DNA from: Eggerthellaceae bacterium
GTDB taxonomy: Bacteria; Actinomycetota; Coriobacteriia; Coriobacteriales; Eggerthellaceae
DNA length: 6,186 bases
Assembly (NCBI GenBank): GCA_017559045.1
Contig: JAFYTB010000124.1
Span: forward strand, 1 to 6,186
Direction of reading: 5' to 3'
Shown here: piece after piece, positions 1-6,074 of the stretch
Layout: each line of letters begins with the position of its first letter
Numbering within the stretch: position 1 is the stretch's first letter
Notes under the pieces: model-generated
What the model was told of the DNA's origin: nothing
Database searches by the model: none
Seen by the model: only the letters and a program-made list of their open reading frames with translations
Translations under genes and position numbers: made by a program

Positions 1-50
1 CGCCAACTCCGTCCCCCATCTGACACACCCAGCTCCGCCTCCCCAACGAC

Positions 51-87
51 AAAAAATCCCCCAGCATTTGTGCTGGGGGATTTTTTT
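51..87. terminator. Bidirectional intrinsic terminator downstream of eno
   Basis: A perfect 10-bp stem (57-66 with 71-80, five consecutive G:C pairs in the middle) closes a 4-base loop TTTG (67-70). It is flanked by A6 on the left (51-56) and T7 on the right (81-87). It therefore gives a hairpin followed by a U-run in either direction. It lies 34 bp past the eno stop codon on the minus strand, so it ends eno. The symmetric A/T tracts suggest that it also ends a plus-strand gene lying left of the window. Bases 1-50 are C-rich and G-poor and carry no gene I can assign. Confidence 0.92.
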
Positions 88-121
88 ACCTCGTTGAGTT
101 TAGATCGCTAGGATCAAAACC

Positions 122-1420
122 TTAGGCCTTCGGCTTGATGTTGTAGAAAGCCTTCATGCCAGCGTACTTAGCCTGGCTGTCAAGCTGCTCCTCGATACGC
201 AGCAGCTGGTTGTACTTCGCCACACGGTCGCTACGACACGGAGCGCCAGTCTTGATCTGGCCGGTATTGCAAGCAACGGAGAGGTCGGCAATGGTGACGT
301 CCTCGGTCTCGCCGGAACGATGGCTCATGACGCATGCGTAGCCAGCCTGCTTTGCCATCTCGATTGCCTCGAGCGTCTCGGTAAGGCTGCCGATCTGGTT
401 AACCTTGATGAGGATGGCGTTTGCGCAGCCAAGCTCAATACCCTTGGCGAGACGCTTGGAGTTGGTGACGAACAGGTCGTCGCCAACCAGCTGAACACGG
501 TCGCCGATGCGCTCGGTGAGCATCTTCCAGCCGTCCCAGTCCTCTTCAGCCATGCCGTCCTCGATGGAGATGATGGGGTACTTGTCAACCAGCTTCTCCC
601 AGTAATCGACCATCTCGGCGCTGGTGTACTCAACACCCTCGCCTGCCAGCACATACTTGCCAGTCTCGGCGTTGTAGTACTCGGTAGAAGCCGGGTCCAT
701 AGCAAACATGATGTCGACGCCGGGCTTGTAGCCAGCAGCCTCGCAAGCGCGAACGATGTACTCGAGCGGCTCGTCGTTGGTCTTGAAGTTCGGTGCGAAA
801 CCGCCCTCGTCGCCCACGCCACCAGCAAGGCCGTCAGCGTTCAGAACCTTCTTCAGGGTGTGATAGATCTCTGCGCACCAGCGAAGAGCCTCGGCGAAGC
901 TCTCAGCACCAACCGGCATGATCATGAACTCCTGGAAGTCAACGTTGTTGTCGGCATGTGCGCCACCGTTGAGGATGTTCATCATGGGAGTGGGCAGCAG
1001 GTGAGCATTCACGCCGCCAACGTACTTGTAAAGCGGCAGACCAGCGGACTCTGCGGCAGCCTTGGCGACAGCAAGGGAAGCACCCAGAATGGCGTTAGCG
1101 CCCAGTGCACCCTTATTCTCGGTTCCATCGGCTTCGATCATAGCCATATCGACCATGCGCTGATCGTCTGCCTCAAGACCCAGCAGAGCGTCGCAAATCT
1201 CGCCATTCACATTGGCGACGGCATCCTGAGTACCCTTGCCCAGGTAGCGATTCTTATCGCAGTCGCGAAGCTCAACAGCCTCAAACGCACCCGTCGAAGC
1301 ACCCGAGGGGACAGCGGCACGACCGAAGGAGCCGTCGTCGAGCACAACCTCAACCTCAACCGTGGGGTTACCGCGGGAGTCCAGGATCTCACGTCCGTAC
1401 ACATCGATGATGACGCTCAT
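122..1420 (-). CDS. eno: Enolase (phosphopyruvate hydratase)
   Basis: Cytosolic glycolytic enzyme that interconverts 2-phosphoglycerate and phosphoenolpyruvate with Mg2+. The 432-residue length is normal for bacterial enolase. The N-terminal hallmark SRGNPTVEVEV is at 15-25 and the mobile loop SGASTG at 39-44. Active-site residues map to H155, E164, E205 (general acid, in GDEGGFAP) and K339 (general base). Metal ligands are D242, E287 and D314, and SHRSGETED (366-374) and K390 contact phosphate or substrate. I chose the start at 1420 over an in-frame ATG at 1486, because it opens with the family's usual MSVIIDVYGREILDSRG and has GAGGAGG about 6 bases upstream. The extra 22 codons of the longer form would cover the leader hairpin. 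The gene has its own probable promoter and a strong terminator, so it looks monocistronic. No key residue is missing. Confidence 0.98.
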   Translation of the reverse strand: MSVIIDVYGREILDSRGNPTVEVEVVLDDGSFGRAAVPSGASTGAFEAVELRDCDKNRYLGKGTQDAVANVNGEICDALLGLEADDQRMVDMAMIEADGTENKGALGANAILGASLAVAKAAAESAGLPLYKYVGGVNAHLLPTPMMNILNGGAHADNNVDFQEFMIMPVGAESFAEALRWCAEIYHTLKKVLNADGLAGGVGDEGGFAPNFKTNDEPLEYIVRACEAAGYKPGVDIMFAMDPASTEYYNAETGKYVLAGEGVEYTSAEMVDYWEKLVDKYPIISIEDGMAEEDWDGWKMLTERIGDRVQLVGDDLFVTNSKRLAKGIELGCANAILIKVNQIGSLTETLEAIEMAKQAGYACVMSHRSGETEDVTIADLSVACNTGQIKTGAPCRSDRVAKYNQLLRIEEQLDSQAKYAGMKAFYNIKPKA

Positions 1421-1454
1421 GTATGCCTCCTCAAGCATAGTTAGTTCGAAGCTA

Positions 1455-1480
1455 AACGGCTGCACTGACGCAGTGCCGTT
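1455..1480 (-). promoter_or_regulatory. Stem-loop at the start of the eno leader
   Basis: An interrupted inverted repeat: 1455-1459 pairs with 1476-1480, and 1463-1467 pairs with 1471-1475, around a 3-base loop (1468-1470) with a 3-base bulge (1460-1462). If the extended -10 at 1495-1503 is used, the transcript starts near 1488 and this hairpin sits within the first 10-35 bases of an approximately 68-base leader. A 5'-end hairpin of this kind is known to protect some mRNAs from decay. That role here is inference; only the pairing is seen. Confidence 0.4.
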
Positions 1481-1494
1481 TCCCATATGAGCCC

Positions 1495-1503
1495 ATCATA
1501 GCA
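1495..1503 (-). promoter_or_regulatory. Probable extended -10 promoter of eno
   Basis: Read on the minus strand the bases are TGCTATGAT: a TATGAT hexamer (one mismatch from TATAAT) preceded by the TGn extension. There is no good TTGACA-like hexamer 16-18 bases upstream, which fits an extended -10 promoter. The predicted start near 1488 leaves a leader of about 68 bases ahead of the eno start codon. Confidence 0.5.
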
Positions 1504-1708
1504 CCTCGTTTCCCCACAAAAGTGAAACCCCGAAAAGAGGGCGCAAGGAAACGACGAGGAAACCTACCGCAAAAGAAAATTCGCAGACCAACTGCATTCA
1601 AACCGAAACACAAGAAGAGGCCGAAAGTGATCTGCCAAACGAGGCAAATCCTTCCGACCCCTTTTCTTAATCGATTTCCAGCCGCCGCTTATTACGGCGA
1701 GTCCAAAG
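1504..1708. other. Intergenic region between pit and eno, no gene seen
   Basis: About 205 bp between the pit stop and the eno promoter. On the plus strand it is purine-rich (many A and G runs), so a pit read-through transcript would be pyrimidine-rich. A 5-bp hairpin lies just after the pit stop (1683-1687 with 1695-1699, 7-base loop) but no T-run follows it. A weaker 4-bp hairpin is formed by TGCC and GGCA around 1632-1645. Two 64-codon open frames cross the region on opposite strands, but both run into pit and lack ribosome binding sites. I see no tRNA or intrinsic terminator, so pit may end in a Rho-dependent way or read through into eno. Confidence 0.5.
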
Positions 1709-2761
1709 CTACATGAACATAAGGAACAGGTGGGTGAAGGCAAACGCCAGCAAGCCACAACCCGGGAAAGTGAGAACCCAGGTGAGAACCATGTGTCCTG
1801 CCAGGTTCCATTTCACATTGCGCAAGCGCTTCTCTGCGCCAACGCCCATGATGGCCGTGGTATTGGTATGCGTGGTGGAGACCGGCATACCAGTGAACGT
1901 TGCCAGACCGATGCAGAAGCAAGAAGACAGGCAAGCTGCAAAGCCCTGCCAGCTCTCCATGTTCACCATGTCAACGCCAACAGACTTGATGATCTTCTTA
2001 CCACCCAGAGCGGTACCGAGAGCCATCGTAAACGACACGAGAATGATCATCCACAGCGGGAAGGAAGCATCACCTTCGCCAGAGCCGTAAATGCCGATCA
2101 TAACGCCGAGCATGAGCATGGAAAGGAACTTCTGGCCGTCCTGAGCGCCATGGAGAAGGGCAACGCCAGCACCACCGAGGATCTGCAGGCGACGGAAGTT
2201 CTTCGTGGCCCTCATGCGGTTAAGCCCTCCGCATGTCAACCTGATTATGCGAGTGAAAATATAGCCGCAACCAAAGCCCAGGCCAGTAGAAATGACCAGA
2301 CCATAAACGACCTTCATCCACTCATGCGGATTCACGCCAGCGAGACCACCCTGCAACGCAATGGCGGCACCAGTAATGCCCGCAATAAGCGAATGGCTCT
2401 GCGAAGTGGGAATGCCGAAATACCACGCCGTTGCACCCCAAACGATGATGGCGATCATTGCAGCAGCCAATGCGACGAGGGCAGCATGGTAATCGCCGCC
2501 GAAGTCGACCATCTTGAAGATGGTCTTCGCAACCGCGGAGGAGACCATCGTGATAGCGAAAAGACCGACAAAGTTGCAAATTGCAGCCATGATAACAGCC
2601 GGACCGGGCTTCATAGCCTTGGTTCCAACCACCGTTGCAATGGCGTTCGGGGCATCCGTTGCGCCATTAACAAAGGTTCCACCCAAGCAGAGGATGACGA
2701 TCAAGCCCAAGATGGGATCGTTCACAAGAGACTGCAAGAATGTTCCGAAATCGAGATCCAT
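1709..2761 (-). CDS. pit: PiT-family inorganic phosphate permease
   Basis: Integral membrane low-affinity transporter that brings in phosphate (as metal-phosphate in studied bacteria) using the proton gradient. The 350-residue protein has about ten hydrophobic segments and the duplicated PiT signature. In the first half are NGATDAPNA (32-40) and PTSQSH (118-123). In the second half are HGAQDGQK (204-211), PVSTTH (293-298) and the following MGVGAEKRLRNVKW. The paired aspartates D36 and D208 are the expected transport residues. It is shorter than E. coli PitA (about 500 residues), with a short central loop, which is usual for Gram-positive PiT proteins. AAGGGAG lies 5 bases before the ATG. No PhoU-like (DUF47) partner gene is adjacent, although such pairs are common for this family. 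The substrate could in principle be sulfate, since some PiT relatives carry it, but phosphate is the more likely assignment. Confidence 0.94.
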   Translation of the reverse strand: MDLDFGTFLQSLVNDPILGLIVILCLGGTFVNGATDAPNAIATVVGTKAMKPGPAVIMAAICNFVGLFAITMVSSAVAKTIFKMVDFGGDYHAALVALAAAMIAIIVWGATAWYFGIPTSQSHSLIAGITGAAIALQGGLAGVNPHEWMKVVYGLVISTGLGFGCGYIFTRIIRLTCGGLNRMRATKNFRRLQILGGAGVALLHGAQDGQKFLSMLMLGVMIGIYGSGEGDASFPLWMIILVSFTMALGTALGGKKIIKSVGVDMVNMESWQGFAACLSSCFCIGLATFTGMPVSTTHTNTTAIMGVGAEKRLRNVKWNLAGHMVLTWVLTFPGCGLLAFAFTHLFLMFM

Positions 2762-2840
2762 CGATTCTCCCTTTTCAATACGCGCCCACCGAAGCGACGC
2801 GCGCGTTCAAACTCGACCCAAATTAGGTCATACCGTTGAA

Positions 2841-2848
2841 ATTATAAT
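2841..2848. promoter_or_regulatory. Two-way -10 core between pit and rarD
   Basis: The palindromic octamer ATTATAAT contains TATAAT on both strands: 2843-2848 for rarD (plus) and 2841-2846 for pit (minus). On the plus strand it would start transcription near 2855, about 60 bases before the rarD ATG. On the minus strand it gives a pit leader of about 75 bases. Neither direction has a good -35 hexamer at 16-18 bp, so use in both directions is uncertain. The plus orientation is the more likely. Confidence 0.45.
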
Positions 2849-2879
2849 CCGACTATCCTCGCGAATAGACGAGAGTCGG
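2849..2879. repeat. 10-bp dyad in the pit/rarD divergent region
   Basis: Bases 2849-2854 (CCGACT) pair with 2874-2879 (AGTCGG), and 2858-2861 (CTCG) pair with 2870-2873 (CGAG). The loop is 8 bases, with a 3-base bulge at 2855-2857. The dyad starts one base after the TATAAT core. It could therefore be an operator for a regulator of both genes or the 5'-end hairpin of the rarD mRNA. There is no T-run, so it is not a terminator. Confidence 0.4.
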
Positions 2880-2915
2880 CGCGAAGGGCATTATTTCAAA
2901 AAGGAGCAACGCGTC

Positions 2916-3857
2916 ATGAGCAACACCAACCAGAGCAGCCAGGAACTCAAGGGCACCCTTGCCGGACTGCTGTGCTATGTAATCTGGGGTCTTGCACCTC
3001 TTTATTGGAAGCTCCTCGATAACGTTAACTCTTTCGAGGTCATCGGACAGCGCATCATCTGGTGCTTCGTTCTTATGGTCATCATCTGTGCGGTAATGCG
3101 CATTAACTTCCTCGAGCTTCTACGAGATAAACGCGCCGTCTCATTCTTGCTCCCCGCAGCCGTGCTCATCAGCATCAACTGGGGAGTCTACATTTACGCC
3201 GTCGATACCGAGCGCGTCGTGCATACTGCCATGGGCTATTACTGCAACCCGCTCTTCTCGATTCTCTTCGGCGTGCTCTTCTTTAAAGAACGGCTCACTA
3301 CCATTCAGAAGATCGCTGTGGGACTTTGCCTTATCGGCGTGATCTACTTCCTCTTCGACTACGGCGAGCTGCCCTGGATATCGCTTGTTCTTGCTATTTC
3401 CTTCGGCGCATACGGCGCCGTCAAGAAGAAGGGCGGCTACCCCGCCGTACCGGCACTTGCCGTAGAGAGCGCTCTTGCACTCCCCCTTGCGTTTGGCGTT
3501 GCCATTGCCGCTGCATACATCACGGGCTCGCATGCCTTCCTCGGGGATACGCACACCGTTGATGGGTGGATCTTGACCCTGCTCGTCATTGGCGCCGGCC
3601 CCATCACGGCGATTCCGCTCGTCCTGTTCGCGAAGGCAGCAAACTCAATCCCTCTTTCGCTGCTCGGCTTCATTCAATATGTAAGTCCCACTATCGCTTT
3701 GCTTCTTGGCGTGTTTGCGTTCGGAGAACCGTTTACCTCTGCGCACGCTGTATGCTTCGGATGCATTTGGGCAGGTCTGGCGCTCGTCAGCTTTGGGACG
3801 CTGCGAGGCAGCAAGAAGACGGCGCAGCCGACGCTCGAAGATGAACAGCACGCCTAG
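2916..3857 (+). CDS. rarD: RarD/EamA-family permease (DMT superfamily)
   Basis: Inner-membrane carrier of the drug/metabolite transporter superfamily. The family name comes from a chloramphenicol-related phenotype, and the true substrate is unknown. The 313-residue protein has about ten hydrophobic helices in two EamA halves (roughly 13-147 and 152-295). RarD-specific motifs are present: YVIWGLAPLYWK (21-32), QRIIW (45-49), NWGVYIYAV (88-96), MGYYCNPLF (106-114), KERLTTIQKIAVG (124-136), ELPW (151-154), a stretch around SFGAYG (162-167), TAIPLVLFA (231-239) and LLGFIQYVSPT (249-259). An in-frame opening extends far upstream, but it runs antisense through pit. The ATG at 2916 has AAGGAG 9 bases before it and gives the normal family length. 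The C-terminus is short, polar and acidic (TLEDEQHA). The gene is divergent from pit and convergent with ecfT, so it is probably transcribed alone. Confidence 0.93.
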   Translation: MSNTNQSSQELKGTLAGLLCYVIWGLAPLYWKLLDNVNSFEVIGQRIIWCFVLMVIICAVMRINFLELLRDKRAVSFLLPAAVLISINWGVYIYAVDTERVVHTAMGYYCNPLFSILFGVLFFKERLTTIQKIAVGLCLIGVIYFLFDYGELPWISLVLAISFGAYGAVKKKGGYPAVPALAVESALALPLAFGVAIAAAYITGSHAFLGDTHTVDGWILTLLVIGAGPITAIPLVLFAKAANSIPLSLLGFIQYVSPTIALLLGVFAFGEPFTSAHAVCFGCIWAGLALVSFGTLRGSKKTAQPTLEDEQHA

Positions 3858-3899
3858 GGCAAAATGCCCAACTCCAGCAACTCGAGTCAGAGATTCGAG
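3857..3899. other. Convergent rarD/ecfT gap with two small hairpins
   Basis: The 50-bp gap holds GGGCA-AAA-TGCCC (3857-3869, overlapping the last base of the rarD stop codon) and CTCGA/TCGAG (3881-3885 with 3895-3899, 9-base loop). Neither is followed by a T-run on either strand. They are therefore weak candidates for transcript ends or 3'-end protection, and not clear intrinsic terminators. Confidence 0.35.
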
Positions 3900-3907
3900 C
3901 TAGACAA

Positions 3908-4744
3908 CTAAAGAAGAGCGGCCGCCGCAACTGCAACCAGCAGTCCAGCAACTAGAACCATGCAAGAACTCTGATCAAACTTTCTTGCATTAAGAGAGGT
4001 GCGCGAATCCGATGCGCCATAGCAACGCGCGTCCATGGCAACAGCAAGCGCCTCGGCTCTACGGAACAAACCGACAATAAGCGGCATAAGCACGGCAATC
4101 CAGGCCTCAACTCGCTCAATCAGGCTACCTTCATCGCTCAAGCCACCACGCGACCATTGAGCAGCGCGAATATGAGCGAACTCCTCACCCATAATAGGAA
4201 TAAACCTGATGGCAATGGAAATCATGACGGCGGCATCGTCGACCGATATTCCCAGCTTTGAAAGAGGGCTCATAAACCAACGCACAGCGTTTGTCAGCTC
4301 AACGGCATTAGCCGTAAACGCAAGAACGAGGCATACCCAGACGATCAGCACAATACGTGCGGCAAAGAAACAGCCTCGATTAAACCCTTCAGGCGAAAAG
4401 CAAAGCGGACCAACGAGCTCGACCAATTCGCCCTGCACAAGCCCCGCTCCCTGCGTTGCCGAAACAAACACGAGCGAGCTCGACAGAAGCATGAATCCAA
4501 CCAACACGTACACCGGAATGGAAGGCAGCAATACCCTCTTTGCATCGATGCGAGCCGATGCAAAAACTCTCAGAAAAATTATGAACGCCAATGCGAGACC
4601 CACCCATGTTTCCACCAAAAACAGCATGACAACATAGGCAAGAAACAAAACGATCCTCACGCGCATATCAACGCGAGCGAGGGGCGTTTCGAAAGCGGAA
4701 TATGTCTCAAATGCAATCACAAGCAAGCAGTATAAGTCAATCAA
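3908..4744 (-). CDS. ecfT: EcfT-like transmembrane subunit of an ECF vitamin transporter
   Basis: Membrane coupling component of an energy-coupling factor ABC importer. It links ATP hydrolysis by EcfA-type subunits to a vitamin- or metal-binding S component. Membrane helices lie at about 29-62, 71-96, 126-148, 213-228 and 260-277, around a long cytoplasmic coupling region. The family hallmarks are an N-terminal stretch ending LARVDMRVR (22-30, matching the usual 'LDPR-K' motif), SRG (198-200) and ARCYG (239-243). The last two correspond to the two Ala-Arg-Gly-type motifs that contact the ATPases. The frame is open far upstream, but that part is antisense to the QueG-like gene. I place the start at TTG 4744: AAAGGA lies 9 bases before it and the length (278 residues) and N-terminus then fit the family. 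A GTG at 4720 is possible but lacks a ribosome binding site. No EcfA or S-component gene is adjacent, so the substrate cannot be inferred. Confidence 0.86.
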   Translation of the reverse strand: MIDLYCLLVIAFETYSAFETPLARVDMRVRIVLFLAYVVMLFLVETWVGLALAFIIFLRVFASARIDAKRVLLPSIPVYVLVGFMLLSSSLVFVSATQGAGLVQGELVELVGPLCFSPEGFNRGCFFAARIVLIVWVCLVLAFTANAVELTNAVRWFMSPLSKLGISVDDAAVMISIAIRFIPIMGEEFAHIRAAQWSRGGLSDEGSLIERVEAWIAVLMPLIVGLFRRAEALAVAMDARCYGASDSRTSLNARKFDQSSCMVLVAGLLVAVAAAALL

Positions 4745-4753
4745 TACGAAGTG

Positions 4754-4759
4754 TCCTTT
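4754..4759 (-). promoter_or_regulatory. Ribosome binding site deciding the ecfT TTG start
   Basis: AAAGGA on the minus strand, 9 bases ahead of TTG at 4744. No other start codon upstream of the conserved region has a purine-rich site, so this supports the TTG. Its last base overlaps the extended -10 element of the opposing QueG-like gene. Confidence 0.5.
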
Positions 4760-4767
4760 GCTAGAAT
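4759..4767 (+). promoter_or_regulatory. Probable extended -10 promoter of the QueG-like gene
   Basis: TGCTAGAAT: TAGAAT at 4762-4767 preceded by TGn. No convincing -35 hexamer is visible upstream. A start near 4774 would leave a leader of about 22 bases. The element sits in the 51-bp gap between the divergent start codons, close to the ecfT ribosome binding site. Confidence 0.42.
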
Positions 4768-4795
4768 TTTTCCAACGTTGTTGATAGGGGGAACA

Positions 4796-5860
4796 ATGGG
4801 CGATACCGCAGCATCCGATAAGCACGCATTGACGAAGCTCGTGAAGATGAAGGCGCTCGAGCTGGGTTTCGCCAAGGTAGGCATCACCTCGGCGGACGAC
4901 TTTCCTGACCATGCTGCAGAATTGATGCAGCGTGAGGATTACCAAGCTCGCTGGTGCGGCCCTAAGGGAACGAACTCTCTTCTGGCTGGATGCTATCCCC
5001 GTGACCTCTTCCCTGAGGGAAAGAGCATCATCTGCCTGCTGCATGCCTACAACGACATCGATTTCCCCGAGAAGCTCAGTAAGCACGTAGGCCGTGTGTA
5101 CCAGAACCGCAGCTACGTTCCTACTCAGGAGCAGCTGGCGGGCAGGCGACTGCAAGCCTTCAAGGATTTCTTGAGCAATTCAGGTGTGAATATCTACGAA
5201 GGTCCCGAGGAGCTGCCCGCAAGGGCTGCCTGCTTCCGCGCAGGCATAGTCTCATGGGGACGGAACAACTTCGCACGCACCGAGGAAAACGGAAGCTTCA
5301 TCACGCTTTACGTTCTGCTGGTTGACGCCGACCTCGATATCGACGAGCCCGGCCGCCCCGATGCTGAAAAGGGGAAGTGCCCCGATGGCTGCCGTATCTG
5401 CATCGACGCTTGCCCCACCCAGGCCATGCAGGAGTCGGGGCGTCTCGAATGGACCAAGTGTGTGCTATTCAACAACCTGCGTGGATGCGCCAACATCGAC
5501 TTGCGCGAGAAGGTTGGTGAGCGTATTCACGGATGCGACGTATGCCAGATGGTCTGCCCCCGCAATGCGAAAGCCCTTGCAGCACCGAAACGTAAGGACG
5601 CCTTCCTGGAGGTTCTGACTGAAGAGTTCGATCTTGAGAAGATCCTTGTCCTCGATGACGCTTATTACGAGACCATCGTGAAGCCCATCATGTACAACTA
5701 CATCCGCGATTTTGAGATCTTCCGACGCAACGCCGCCGTTGCCTTGGGCAATTCGGGCGATGCTAGCCACCTTCCTGCGCTAACGCGCGCGCTTGAGCTT
5801 TCCGAAGACGAGACAACCCGCGAAACCATCGCCTGGGCAATCGAGAAACTCTCGCGCTAA
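4796..5860 (+). CDS. QueG-like double [4Fe-4S] protein with C-terminal HEAT repeat
   Basis: Related to epoxyqueuosine reductase, the cobalamin and Fe-S enzyme that makes the last step to queuosine in tRNA. Seen in the 354 residues: an N-terminal domain with LELGFAKVGIT (21-31) and LFPEGKSII (71-79), as in the QueG DUF1730 region; a first cysteine cluster C195-x3-C199-x2-C202-x3-C206-P; C222 and C231; and a second cluster GCDVCQMVCPRN (246-257), which closely matches QueG. A HEAT-like (PBS lyase) repeat at 309-353 starts RRNAAVALGNSGD, also typical of QueG. Odd points: the family's usual D-Y-H segment is replaced by YQNRSYVPTQE (102-112), and the VDTAPVLER-type catalytic aspartate segment by NIYEGPEELPARAA (132-145). 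The first cluster also has one extra residue between its first two cysteines. The length is slightly below typical QueG (about 380). I therefore call it QueG-like, without the gene symbol. The ATG at 4796 follows AGGGGG by 4 bases and is preferred over a GTG at 4751 that lacks such a site. Confidence 0.87.
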   Translation: MGDTAASDKHALTKLVKMKALELGFAKVGITSADDFPDHAAELMQREDYQARWCGPKGTNSLLAGCYPRDLFPEGKSIICLLHAYNDIDFPEKLSKHVGRVYQNRSYVPTQEQLAGRRLQAFKDFLSNSGVNIYEGPEELPARAACFRAGIVSWGRNNFARTEENGSFITLYVLLVDADLDIDEPGRPDAEKGKCPDGCRICIDACPTQAMQESGRLEWTKCVLFNNLRGCANIDLREKVGERIHGCDVCQMVCPRNAKALAAPKRKDAFLEVLTEEFDLEKILVLDDAYYETIVKPIMYNYIRDFEIFRRNAAVALGNSGDASHLPALTRALELSEDETTRETIAWAIEKLSR

Positions 5861-5869
5861 GGGGCGCCG

Positions 5870-5951
5870 GCTCGCAAGAGCATTGGAATCGCAAGATTGC
5901 TGAGACTGCAAATGTGGCAGAAACCACTTAGCCGGTTTGGCTAGGCAGTCT
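5870..5951 (+). other. Structured 3' region of the QueG-like gene
   Basis: Two small hairpins, 5870-5873/5878-5881 and 5887-5890/5895-5898, each have 4 bp and a GCAA (GNRA) tetraloop. They share the direct repeat TCGCAAGA (5872-5879 and 5889-5896). A three-way fold follows: outer stem 5903-5909 with 5945-5951 (7 bp perfect), inner stems 5914-5917/5924-5927 (4 bp) and 5929-5933/5939-5943 (5 bp). The GNRA loops are on the plus strand, which favours that RNA. I do not recognise a known RNA family, and no T-run follows. Confidence 0.35.
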
Positions 5952-6016
5952 GCTGCACCACGGGTGACAAATGGGCTCATAACCACTGTTGCATTCTGCT
6001 AAGCCTCCGTCCCTCA

Positions 6017-6027
6017 GGTGTCACACC
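6017..6027. repeat. Palindrome GGTGTcACACC
   Basis: A perfect 5-bp dyad around a single central base (6022). It is short enough to be chance, but lies in an otherwise gene-free stretch ahead of a possible start codon, where an operator would be expected. A related GGGTGACA lies at 5962-5969 in inverted orientation to TGTCA-CACCC (6019-6028). Confidence 0.25.
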
Positions 6028-6074
6028 CTTACTCCATCCAGGAATAGACGATATGAGCAGGACATAAAAAAATT

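Noticed and set aside
320..1444. A 374-codon open frame on the plus strand opposite eno
   Set aside because: It is the antisense shadow of a highly biased, strongly conserved enolase gene; it has no ribosome binding site or recognisable domain.
1522..1758. Two 64-codon frames in the pit/eno gap, one on each strand
   Set aside because: Compositionally skewed (Lys/Arg-rich or Cys/Trp-rich) and overlapping pit, without ribosome binding sites.
2797..2822. Possible PhoB/PhoP box and the ACGCGCGCGT palindrome (2797-2806) upstream of pit
   Set aside because: GTTCAAACTCG-like bases do not form a convincing direct repeat, and the alternating GC palindrome is likely chance in this composition.
1730..2839. 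A 369-codon open frame on the plus strand opposite pit
   Set aside because: Its translation is polar and low in hydrophobic structure, with no family motifs, and it mirrors the codon bias of the PiT gene.
2514..2915. In-frame upstream extension of rarD
   Set aside because: It runs antisense through pit and lies before the promoter and the good ribosome binding site; RarD homologues do not carry such an extension.
4745..5155. In-frame upstream extension of ecfT (about 137 residues)
   Set aside because: It is antisense to the QueG-like gene, contains no EcfT-like features and would exceed the family's length.
5899..5909. CTGAGA near 5900, as in TPP riboswitches
   Set aside because: The other conserved TPP elements are absent, and the site follows a gene instead of preceding one.
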